Positions 1-5,641 of a stretch of DNA of 8,043 nt are shown piece after piece; within the stretch, counting starts at the first letter, position 1, and each line of letters opens with the position of its first letter. The translations under genes and the position numbers were made by a program. The stretch is from Actinomycetota bacterium (GTDB lineage: Bacteria; Actinomycetota; Actinomycetes; Nanopelagicales; Nanopelagicaceae). The notes under the pieces are model-generated. The model did no database searches. It was given only the letters and a program-made list of their open reading frames with translations, and was not told where the DNA came from. The stretch covers positions 1 through 8,043 of the forward strand of contig JABMMO010000078.1 in the NCBI GenBank assembly GCA_013205455.1, read 5' to 3'.

Positions 1-917
1 ATAATTTCCAATTTATTCGCGTGATAGTTTGTAATGCCTATTTCAGCCATTAATGGTTCGAGTACATCTACGAAACCACCAGATACTGCGGCCACGATAT
101 GGCCCTGGCTTTGTAAAAATTTAATTAAATTTGTAGCGCCATCAGATAGATGAATTTCGGAACGAACGGTGATTAAATCATCAGCGCTTAGACCAGCTAA
201 TAATGAAACCCGTTTGGTTAAGGAACTCGTAAAATCTATCTCACCACGCATCGCAGCAGCGGTAATAGTGGAGACTTCTTCGGAAACATTAGCGCGCGCT
301 GCCAATAGATCTAGAACTTCTTCTTGAATTAGCGTGGAATCTACGTCAAAAATAATTAGTTTGCGAGAACCAGAAGCAGCGCTACTTTCAATAAGTGAGA
401 TGGCCGCGTTATTGGCTTTACCAACCAAAACGAGCGCTTTGCGCAAATTTTCTAATTCGGAGCCTCTTATGGAGATTAGAAATTCGAGCGCTAGTACTGG
501 AGCGGCGGCGATTCGGACCATTCGGCCAATATTTGCACCGAAGGAAGTTATTGCGGCGGCAATCTCAAAGAGTATGGCTGGCTTGAAATTTTTGCCAACG
601 ATTATTACTTTTGCGGTAGAAAGTTTTGCTGCAGTATGGATTTGGTCTGTGAATTGCGCTGCAAAATCTAAATCTAAACTGGCCGCCGCTATACTCAATT
701 CTTTTTCGATTGCATCAACGTGTGCGGGATCTAATTCGATAAGTATGGCGAAGATAGTTCGATCACCGATCAAGATCTGCTCTAAATCGATAATTTTTAC
801 CGAGAATGGTGACAAGGCCGAGAAAATCCCAGCCGCAATCCCACTCCGATCAACGCCACTGAAAAGTAATAAACCCGTGAATGAAGCTCTCGGGCGTTTC
901 TGTGTTTGTCCGCTCAC
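1..917 (-). CDS. serB: Phosphoserine phosphatase SerB with N-terminal ACT-like domains (3' end missing at window edge)
   Basis: This enzyme should hydrolyse O-phosphoserine to serine, the last step of the phosphorylated serine pathway, in the cytoplasm. About 305 codons are present. Residues about 13-80 form an ACT-like domain (GVDRSGI at 21-27), and about 100-170 look like a second ACT-like domain. The HAD domain starts near residue 185: motif I is FDVDST with Asp191 as nucleophile and Asp193 as acid/base, and motif II is Ser279 in VSGGF. Motif III (Lys and the GDGAND loop) would lie beyond the left edge. The GTG start at 917 is forced: an in-frame TGA directly precedes it, and the next possible start would remove part of the first ACT domain. 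There is no Shine-Dalgarno; a TANNNT box lies 6 nt upstream. The ACT-ACT-HAD order matches mycobacterial SerB2, as recalled. The divergent neighbour is an ABC ATPase gene. Identity is secure; completeness cannot be judged. Confidence 0.93.
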   Translation of the reverse strand, partial: MSGQTQKRPRASFTGLLLFSGVDRSGIAAGIFSALSPFSVKIIDLEQILIGDRTIFAILIELDPAHVDAIEKELSIAAASLDLDFAAQFTDQIHTAAKLSTAKVIIVGKNFKPAILFEIAAAITSFGANIGRMVRIAAAPVLALEFLISIRGSELENLRKALVLVGKANNAAISLIESSAASGSRKLIIFDVDSTLIQEEVLDLLAARANVSEEVSTITAAAMRGEIDFTSSLTKRVSLLAGLSADDLITVRSEIHLSDGATNLIKFLQSQGHIVAAVSGGFVDVLEPLMAEIGITNYHANKLEI

Positions 918-923
918 TCACCG

Positions 924-929
924 AGTTTA
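924..929 (-). promoter_or_regulatory. Predicted -10 box of serB (leaderless type)
   Basis: TAAACT fits the actinobacterial TANNNT -10 consensus and is followed by 6 nt and then the GTG of serB. This places the expected transcription start at or next to the start codon. No convincing -35 is seen. The box lies within the 30-bp gap shared with the divergent ABC gene. Confidence 0.55.
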
Positions 930-933
930 TCGG

Positions 934-939
934 TATCTT
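934..939 (+). promoter_or_regulatory. Predicted -10 box of the ABC ATPase gene (leaderless type)
   Basis: TATCTT matches TANNNT and is followed by 8 nt and then the ATG at 948, so the transcript would start at or within a couple of bases of the start codon. No Shine-Dalgarno lies between. It is only 4 bp from the opposing serB -10 box, so the two promoters probably exclude each other. The spacing is slightly longer than the 6 nt seen at other starts in this window. Confidence 0.45.
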
Positions 940-947
940 TCTCACCT

Positions 948-1730
948 ATGAGCGCTGTTTTATCGTTGCAAAATGTTTCGGTTCGTAAAGGTAACCGAAA
1001 CATTTTGGGACCAATCACTTGGGAAGTTTCGGCCGGTCAGCGCTGGGTAATTCTTGGCCCAAATGGTGCGGGAAAAACCACGCTATTACAAATGTGTGCG
1101 ACCTTAGCCCATCCGACTTCTGGGACAGTCAGTATTTTGGGCAAAGAACTTGGCAAAGTAGATGTTTTCGAATTGCGCAATCGAGTTGGTTTCACATCTA
1201 GCGCGATGATGGATTTGTTGCCACCAGAAGAGAAAGTAATCGACACCGTATTAACCGCTTCGTATGCGATGTTGGAACGATGGCAGGAAGTTTACGATTT
1301 ATGGGATGAATCAAGAGCGAAAGCTTTATTAACCACCTTCGGTGTTCGTGAATTAGGTGAGCGGCTATTTGGAACGCTAAGCGAAGGTGAAAAGAAACGA
1401 GTTCAAATTGCCCGCTCGATTATGTCAGATCCAGAAATACTACTTCTGGATGAACCAGCTGCGGGATTAGATTTAGGTGGCCGCGAAGATATTTTACGAA
1501 GAATCTCACAATTTGCGGCAGAACCGACCGCGCCAGCAACTGTAATAGTCACCCATCACATCGAAGAGATTCCAGCAGGTACTACACATGTGTTGTTGTT
1601 GCAAAATGGGCAGGTAATGCGTCAAGGGATAATCACGGAAAATTTAACATCCGAAGCGCTAACCGAGCTTTATGGAATTCCAATCTCATTAGAAATAAAC
1701 CGAGGCCGCTACTTCGCGCAAGCTCTTTGA
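948..1730 (+). CDS. ABC transporter ATP-binding protein, orphan, COG1119/ModF-like
   Basis: This is a single ABC ATPase domain of 260 residues. The Walker A motif is GPNGAGKTT (37-45), and the signature is LSEGEKKR (144-151) in place of the usual LSGGQ. Walker B is ILLLDE (164-169), with the D-loop GLD at 173-175 and the switch histidine at His203 in VTHH. All ATP-binding and hydrolysis residues are present. The final stretch after the H-loop (HHIEEIP, then a GTTHVLLL-type strand) resembles the ModF/PhrA-like COG1119 group. No permease or binding protein is encoded nearby, so the substrate, if any, cannot be named; it may serve a distant permease or have a non-transport role. The ATG at 948 is preferred over an in-frame TTG at 906, because the TTG would add 14 unconserved residues and overlap serB. 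In Mycobacterium an ABC ATPase (Rv3041c) also sits next to serB2, as recalled, which suggests an old conserved neighbourhood. Confidence 0.85.
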   Translation: MSAVLSLQNVSVRKGNRNILGPITWEVSAGQRWVILGPNGAGKTTLLQMCATLAHPTSGTVSILGKELGKVDVFELRNRVGFTSSAMMDLLPPEEKVIDTVLTASYAMLERWQEVYDLWDESRAKALLTTFGVRELGERLFGTLSEGEKKRVQIARSIMSDPEILLLDEPAAGLDLGGREDILRRISQFAAEPTAPATVIVTHHIEEIPAGTTHVLLLQNGQVMRQGIITENLTSEALTELYGIPISLEINRGRYFAQAL

Positions 1731-1736
1731 AATAAA

Positions 1737-1762
1737 ATAGGGCCCGATTTCTCAGGCCCTAT
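1737..1762. terminator. Hairpin terminator shared by convergent ABC and NCS2 permease genes
   Basis: A perfect 8-bp inverted repeat, ATAGGGCC (1737-1744) and GGCCCTAT (1755-1762), flanks a 10-nt loop. Read on the minus strand the hairpin is followed by TTTATTTC, giving a four-T run and a T-rich tail, 23 nt after the permease stop. That makes it a good intrinsic terminator for the permease. On the plus strand it begins 6 nt after the ABC stop, but its tail (CTCTACC) is poor, so termination there would be weaker. Confidence 0.75.
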
Positions 1763-1785
1763 CTCTACCAACAATTTGCTCGTTA

Positions 1786-3222
1786 CTAGCCGATCCAAGA
1801 ATTGATTGGAGACGCTAGGAAATAAACCATAAATAGGCCGGAAACCAAGAACAAGAGCGGATGGATCTCACTCTTACGACCTTGGATAAACCGAATCACT
1901 ACATATGTAACGAAACCTGCACCGATACCTACTGAAATATTGTAAGTAAACGGCATCAAGATGATTGTTAAGAACGCTGGAATTGCTATTCCTAGATCGT
2001 CCCAATCAATCTGCTTAATTCCAGTCATCATTAAGAAACCAACAATGATTAACGCTGGGGTAGCAGCTTCGTAAGGAATAATTGCAACTAAAGGTGCCAA
2101 GAAAGTAGTTAGCAAGAAGCAGATACCGGTAACTATTGAAGCTAACCCAGTACGTGCGCCTTCACCAACGCCAGCAGCAGATTCAATGTATGAAGTGTTG
2201 GAAGAAACACCAGCGGCGCCACCTGCAGCTGCAGCGAGCGAATCAACTAACAGAATCCGTTCCGCACCTGGAACGTTGCCATCGCGATCAACCAGACCAG
2301 ACTCTTGTCCGATCGCAGTCATAGTTCCCATGGTGTCAAAGAAGTCTGCAAGTAAAAGCGAGAAGATTATTAACAGCGCAGAAACTAAACTGATTTTTTC
2401 GAAAGAACCGAAGAGGTTGAACTGCCCGAGCAATCCAAAATCAGGTGTTGCTACCACAGAATCCGGCATGGCTGGAACGTTGAGTCCCCAACCTTTTGGA
2501 TTTACTGTTCTAGTTGCGCCATCGAAATTAGGACCGATTTTAAATGATGATTCAATAGCGATTGCGGCAATTGTGGAAACTACGATTCCGATAAGAATCG
2601 CAGCTTTAATTTTTCGCACCATCAAACCGATCGTCAGAATCAGGCCAAAAGCAAAGACTATTATTGGCCAACCAACTAATGTGCCACCATCACCTAAGGT
2701 GACCGGGACTGGACCAGAACCGGTACGACGGACGAAACCTGCATCCACCAAACCAATTAACGCGATGAATAGTCCGATGCCTACCGAGATCGCAACTTTA
2801 AGTTGCGTAGGTACTGCTTTAAATACTGCCACTCGAAATCCAGTAAGTACTAGAACGGTAATGATTAAACCTTCGAGAACTACTAGGCCCATGGCATCTG
2901 CCCACGTCATCTGTGATGCGATTCCTACGGCAACAAAGGTATTTAAGCCAAGTCCGGTTGCAAGTGCGAGTGGGAAATTAGCCACCGCACCCATAAGAAT
3001 TGACATTACGCCCGCGACAAGAGCGGTCGCAGCAGCAACTAGTGCGAGATTAGGCGCATCGCCGCCACCAAGAAACTTTCCTTCGCCATCTTTTGCTAAC
3101 CCAATAATTAGCGGATTTAGCGCCACGATGTAAGCCATCGTGAAGAAAGTAACTACTCCGCCACGTACTTCTTGTCCTACGGTTGAGCCACGTTGCGAGA
3201 TTTTAAAATAACTATCGAGCAT
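1786..3222 (-). CDS. NCS2 family purine permease, AzgA/PbuG-like
   Basis: This 478-residue inner-membrane permease should import nucleobases (adenine, guanine or hypoxanthine) by proton symport. The N-terminal block around residues 10-40 (STVGQEVRGGVVTFFTMAYI, then NP) is the AzgA subgroup signature. The conserved ADFFDTMGT lies at 292-300, and the NTSYIESAAGVGEGARTGL block at 342-360 corresponds to the substrate-site region of AzgA/PbuG proteins. Many hydrophobic segments span the protein, and the length is slightly above the usual 430-450. The ATG at 3222 has a strong Shine-Dalgarno, unlike other unit-first genes here, and a 90-nt structured leader upstream. It lies downstream of the yczE-like gene on the same strand and ends at a hairpin terminator. 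The family call is firm. Exact substrate preference cannot be read from the sequence; uracil or xanthine transport is less likely because those NCS2 members carry different motifs. Confidence 0.92.
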   Translation of the reverse strand: MLDSYFKISQRGSTVGQEVRGGVVTFFTMAYIVALNPLIIGLAKDGEGKFLGGGDAPNLALVAAATALVAGVMSILMGAVANFPLALATGLGLNTFVAVGIASQMTWADAMGLVVLEGLIITVLVLTGFRVAVFKAVPTQLKVAISVGIGLFIALIGLVDAGFVRRTGSGPVPVTLGDGGTLVGWPIIVFAFGLILTIGLMVRKIKAAILIGIVVSTIAAIAIESSFKIGPNFDGATRTVNPKGWGLNVPAMPDSVVATPDFGLLGQFNLFGSFEKISLVSALLIIFSLLLADFFDTMGTMTAIGQESGLVDRDGNVPGAERILLVDSLAAAAGGAAGVSSNTSYIESAAGVGEGARTGLASIVTGICFLLTTFLAPLVAIIPYEAATPALIIVGFLMMTGIKQIDWDDLGIAIPAFLTIILMPFTYNISVGIGAGFVTYVVIRFIQGRKSEIHPLLFLVSGLFMVYFLASPINSWIG

Positions 3223-3228
3223 GACCTA

Positions 3229-3233
3229 CCTCC
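3229..3233 (-). promoter_or_regulatory. Shine-Dalgarno of the NCS2 permease gene
   Basis: GGAGG lies 6 nt before the ATG at 3222 (GGAGGTAGGTC then ATG). It is the only clear canonical ribosome binding site in the window and shows that this mRNA has a 5' untranslated leader. CUUCC (3296-3292) and UCUCC (3274-3270) in the leader RNA could each pair with it, allowing one G-U pair. Confidence 0.8.
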
Positions 3234-3312
3234 ATCTGTTTTGGTGTCGGGGGTGTTTGCGACCCCGTGCGGAGACGGTCCACAGACCGAGGGAAGGTTT
3301 AAACCGTACGCC
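3230..3312 (-). promoter_or_regulatory. Structured 5' leader of the purine permease gene, candidate cis-regulatory RNA of unknown class
   Basis: The 90 nt between the yczE-like stop and the permease start are GC-rich compared with their surroundings and full of complementary segments. In permease-sense RNA, hairpin A is GGUUUAAACC (3305-3296). Hairpin B is CGGUC-UGUG-GACCG (3289-3276), 5 bp with a 4-nt loop. Hairpin C is GGGGU-CGCAAAC-ACCCC (3266-3250), 5 bp with a 7-nt loop. A further stem, GUACGG (3309-3304) with CCGCAC (3272-3267), has one A-C mismatch and competes with hairpin A for the same G residues, as alternative folds would. A possible -10 box TACGGT lies at 3308-3303. I see no match to the purine, guanidine, TPP, SAM, ZTP or fluoride riboswitch consensus sequences I know. 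Regulation by a purine is inferred from the downstream gene only. Confidence 0.5.
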
Positions 3313-3978
3313 CTACCGCGAAGTAAGTCGGGAAACGACACCGAAACAAATCGCAATTGATTGCCCAATCAGGAGCGCAAAGAGCGCGGTTCCGACGCCT
3401 ACAGTGCCACCTAGTAGCCAGCCTCCGGTCAAAACCGAGATTTCCAAGGCTAACCGCACGCGACCAATTCGAATGCCAGTTCTGTTGTGCAGCGCGGTCA
3501 TTAATCCATCGCGCGGACCGGGTCCCAGGCCGCAGGTTATATAAATTCCGCTGCCGATCCCCACTAAGCCAATTCCTAAAAGTGCGAAAACCAGACCAAT
3601 AAAATAATTATTTTGGTGAGGGATAATTGCAATCCCAATCTGCAGGGCAGCAGCAATTACGAAAATGTTCATTATGGTGCCAAATCCAGGTCGTTCTCTT
3701 AATGGGATCCAAAGTAAAAGCACAACGCAGCTGATTAAAGCTGTGACGCCACCGATTGGAAATGCAAAGTGTAATGAAACTCCTTCGGCTAGTACGGTCC
3801 ACGGTGAATTGCCAATACCAGATTGCAATAAAAAAGCTTCACCTAATCCAAAAACAAATAAGCCAAGCACTAATACTAAAACGCGCAAAGGTGAGATAGC
3901 CCACCGCGAAGGTGCGCTCCAGGGTGTTTTCGGGATAGTCCGATGAGGCCTAAGGAACTCACCGAAACTATTAGCCAT
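3313..3978 (-). CDS. YczE-type (YitT-related, COG2364) integral membrane protein
   Basis: This 221-residue membrane protein has about five hydrophobic segments after a basic N-terminus of about 30 residues. Family marks are GIGNSPWTVL (54-63) and, most characteristic, GIYITCGLGPGPRDGLM (144-160) with the invariant GPGPRDG; the later stretch TGIRIGRVRLALE (167-179) is also typical. The family has no firm biochemical function; Bacillus YczE has been linked to surfactin production, as recalled. The ATG at 3978 has no Shine-Dalgarno but a TANNNT box 6 nt upstream, so a leaderless transcript is expected. It is divergent from uppP, and its stop is 90 nt ahead of the purine permease on the same strand, so read-through into the permease is possible. 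The last codons (GVVSRL) contain one arm of a 12-bp inverted repeat whose other arm is in the permease leader. The family call is good; the role is unknown. Confidence 0.82.
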   Translation of the reverse strand: MANSFGEFLRPHRTIPKTPWSAPSRWAISPLRVLVLVLGLFVFGLGEAFLLQSGIGNSPWTVLAEGVSLHFAFPIGGVTALISCVVLLLWIPLRERPGFGTIMNIFVIAAALQIGIAIIPHQNNYFIGLVFALLGIGLVGIGSGIYITCGLGPGPRDGLMTALHNRTGIRIGRVRLALEISVLTGGWLLGGTVGVGTALFALLIGQSIAICFGVVSRLTSR

Positions 3979-3984
3979 TAAGGA

Positions 3985-3990
3985 ACCTTA
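3985..3990 (-). promoter_or_regulatory. Predicted -10 box of the yczE-like gene (leaderless type)
   Basis: TAAGGT matches TANNNT and is followed by exactly 6 nt (TCCTTA) and the ATG at 3978. This predicts transcription starting at the start codon. It faces the uppP -10 box 27 bp away. Confidence 0.6.
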
Positions 3991-4017
3991 CTACGAATTT
4001 TTCAGTAAGAAGTTAGG

Positions 4018-4023
4018 TAACCT
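4018..4023 (+). promoter_or_regulatory. Predicted -10 box of uppP (leaderless type)
   Basis: TAACCT matches TANNNT and is followed by exactly 6 nt (CACGCA) and the ATG at 4030. There is no Shine-Dalgarno. The box lies in a small palindrome, AGGTAACCT (4015-4023). Confidence 0.6.
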
Positions 4024-4029
4024 CACGCA

Positions 4030-4896
4030 ATGGAACTTTCTTATGCACAATCGATCTTAACCGGATTAATTCAAGGAATAACTGAACTATTTCCCATTTC
4101 TAGTTTAGGCCATGCGGTTTTGATTCCAGCTTGGGTCGGTGGTGATTGGGCCAGCTTTATAACTGACCCAGCTTCACCTTACTTAACTGTCACGATTGCG
4201 TTGCATGCAGCAAGCGCATTGGCGCTTTTCTTGGTCTTTCGAAAACGTTGGTTTAGCATGTTCGGCGCAACTTTAAAAAGCGTTCGTAAGCGCGACTATT
4301 CAACACCCAATACTAAATTATTTTTGATGCTAGTAATTGCAACCATCCCAGTCGGTGTACTGGGTTTGACTTTTGAAGAACCACTGCAAAAATTGTTTGG
4401 CGACCCACTTCCTAGCGCTATTTTCTTAACCCTCAACGGCGCAATTTTGATTTTAGTTGAGCGGCTAACGCGAAACAATAAAGCGTTGGTGGGGTCGCAA
4501 AGTGCGTTCGACAATATTGCCGATCACATAACGCCAGTATCTGCACTTGCCGTGGGTTTTGGTCAATGTTTGGCGCTTTTTGCTGGCATAAGTCGTTTTG
4601 GTATCACAATTAGCGCCGGGCTAATCCGTAAAATGCACCATAGCGTTGCAGCTGAATTTGCGTTTTTACTGGCACTACCTGTTATTGCGGGAGCAAGTTT
4701 GTTGAAACTACCAGAACTATTCACGCCGGAACTCCGTCATTTAGCGGGACCAGTTATTGTCGGTTCAATCGTTTCGTTTGGCGCTACTTATTTTTCAATT
4801 TCGTTTCTAGTTAAGTGGTTTCAAAGCAAAACGCTCTATCCATTTGCGATTTATTGCTTGATTGCGGGAGCTATCTCGATTGTGAAGTTCATATAA
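4030..4896 (+). CDS. uppP: Undecaprenyl-diphosphatase UppP/BacA, variant motif subfamily
   Basis: UppP dephosphorylates undecaprenyl diphosphate to the monophosphate at the cytoplasmic membrane, recycling the lipid carrier for peptidoglycan and other wall polymers; it can confer bacitracin tolerance. The protein has 288 residues, close to the family's usual 265-290, and is strongly hydrophobic. Motif 1 is QGITELFPISSLGH (15-28), carrying Glu19, Ser24, Ser25 and His28, with SSLGH in place of the common SSSGH or SSTGH. Motif 2 is AGISRFGIT (185-193), with the key Arg189 but Phe in place of the second Ser of the usual PGxSRSG. The catalytic Glu, His and Arg are retained, so activity is likely. 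The ELFP-SSLGH form resembles a second UppP subfamily that I recall from other bacteria. The stop overlaps the DUF554 start by one base (TAATG), so the two genes are probably cotranscribed and coupled. The start is supported by the leaderless promoter pattern. Confidence 0.9.
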   Translation: MELSYAQSILTGLIQGITELFPISSLGHAVLIPAWVGGDWASFITDPASPYLTVTIALHAASALALFLVFRKRWFSMFGATLKSVRKRDYSTPNTKLFLMLVIATIPVGVLGLTFEEPLQKLFGDPLPSAIFLTLNGAILILVERLTRNNKALVGSQSAFDNIADHITPVSALAVGFGQCLALFAGISRFGITISAGLIRKMHHSVAAEFAFLLALPVIAGASLLKLPELFTPELRHLAGPVIVGSIVSFGATYFSISFLVKWFQSKTLYPFAIYCLIAGAISIVKFI

Positions 4897-5630
4897 TGTT
4901 TCCAGGATTCGGAACCATAGTAAATATTGTTGCAATAATCGCGGGTTCTATTTTAGGAATCCTTCTTGGCAAGAAATTTAAGGAAAGTACTCGAAATTTA
5001 GTAACTGATGTACTTGGCTTCATCACTCTGATTGCGGGCGCTAGCGCGATTTACGCTATCTGGGATCCGAATTTTAAGAACGCAGTGCCAACCGGTTGGA
5101 CTTTATTAACTGTTTTAACAACGCTATTACTAGGTGCCATTTTAGGGTCTGCCCTTAATATTGAATCAAGGTTAGAAAAATCTGGTGAGTTTTTAAAATC
5201 AAAATTTGATCCGAGCGGTGCGTCCCCTTTTGTGGATGGGTTTGTAAGCGCATCGTTAATATTTGCGATCGGTCCGCTGGCAATTCTGGGGAGCATCTCG
5301 GATGGTATGGGTACCGGAATAGATCAATTGGTTTTGAAAAGCACTTTGGATTTTTTTGCTGCAATTGCATTTGCGGCCTCCCTTGGTTGGGGAGTAGCGG
5401 TTTCGGCCCTGGCGGTTGGCATCTACCAAGGGTTATGGACGGTACTTGGCTTCGGGCTCGGTTCCATACTCATGGATTACCAAATAGCTGCCATGACCGC
5501 TGTTGGCGGAGTAATGCTGCTTGGGATTGCGTTTCGTCTATTAAAAATAAGAGATATCGCGGTTGCGAATTTACTACCAGCTTTAGCAATAGCTCCACTG
5601 ATGGCGCTCTTGGTCCATCAATTTCTTTAA
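4896..5630 (+). CDS. DUF554 (COG1811, YqgA-like) integral membrane protein
   Basis: This 244-residue polytopic membrane protein has about seven hydrophobic segments and a short charged stretch near residues 90-105. Family features are the N-terminal GSILGILLGKKF (17-28), GAILGSALNIE (80-90) and the central GPLAILGSISDG (126-137), which is the best conserved part of DUF554. The family is described as a possible transporter; no substrate is established. The ATG at 4896 shares its A with the uppP stop TAA, so translation is probably coupled to uppP, and no separate promoter or Shine-Dalgarno is visible. A start further upstream in the same frame would lie inside uppP and add unconserved residues. 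The gene converges on the alcohol dehydrogenase gene with only 11 nt between stops. Linkage to uppP hints at an envelope role, but this is inference. Confidence 0.85.
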   Translation: MFPGFGTIVNIVAIIAGSILGILLGKKFKESTRNLVTDVLGFITLIAGASAIYAIWDPNFKNAVPTGWTLLTVLTTLLLGAILGSALNIESRLEKSGEFLKSKFDPSGASPFVDGFVSASLIFAIGPLAILGSISDGMGTGIDQLVLKSTLDFFAAIAFAASLGWGVAVSALAVGIYQGLWTVLGFGLGSILMDYQIAAMTAVGGVMLLGIAFRLLKIRDIAVANLLPALAIAPLMALLVHQFL

Positions 5631-5641
5631 AGCAAATTTCA

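Noticed and set aside
906..947. Upstream TTG as the start of the ABC ATPase
   Set aside because: It would add 14 residues unlike the family and overlap the serB start. The ATG at 948 fits both the family N-terminus and the promoter pattern.
334..951. A 205-codon plus-strand open frame opposite serB
   Set aside because: It mirrors the serB coding strand and has a low-complexity Ser/Ala/Lys-rich product without domains. The minus strand encodes a clear ACT-HAD phosphatase.
2186..3133. A 315-codon plus-strand open frame opposite the NCS2 permease
   Set aside because: It is an antisense shadow of a strongly conserved permease gene, and its product is a Pro/Ser/Thr/Ile-rich sequence without recognisable motifs.
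3230..3312. Classic purine (guanine/adenine) riboswitch
   Set aside because: The expected conserved junction and loop bases are missing, and the arrangement of hairpins does not form the two loop-loop contacts of that class.
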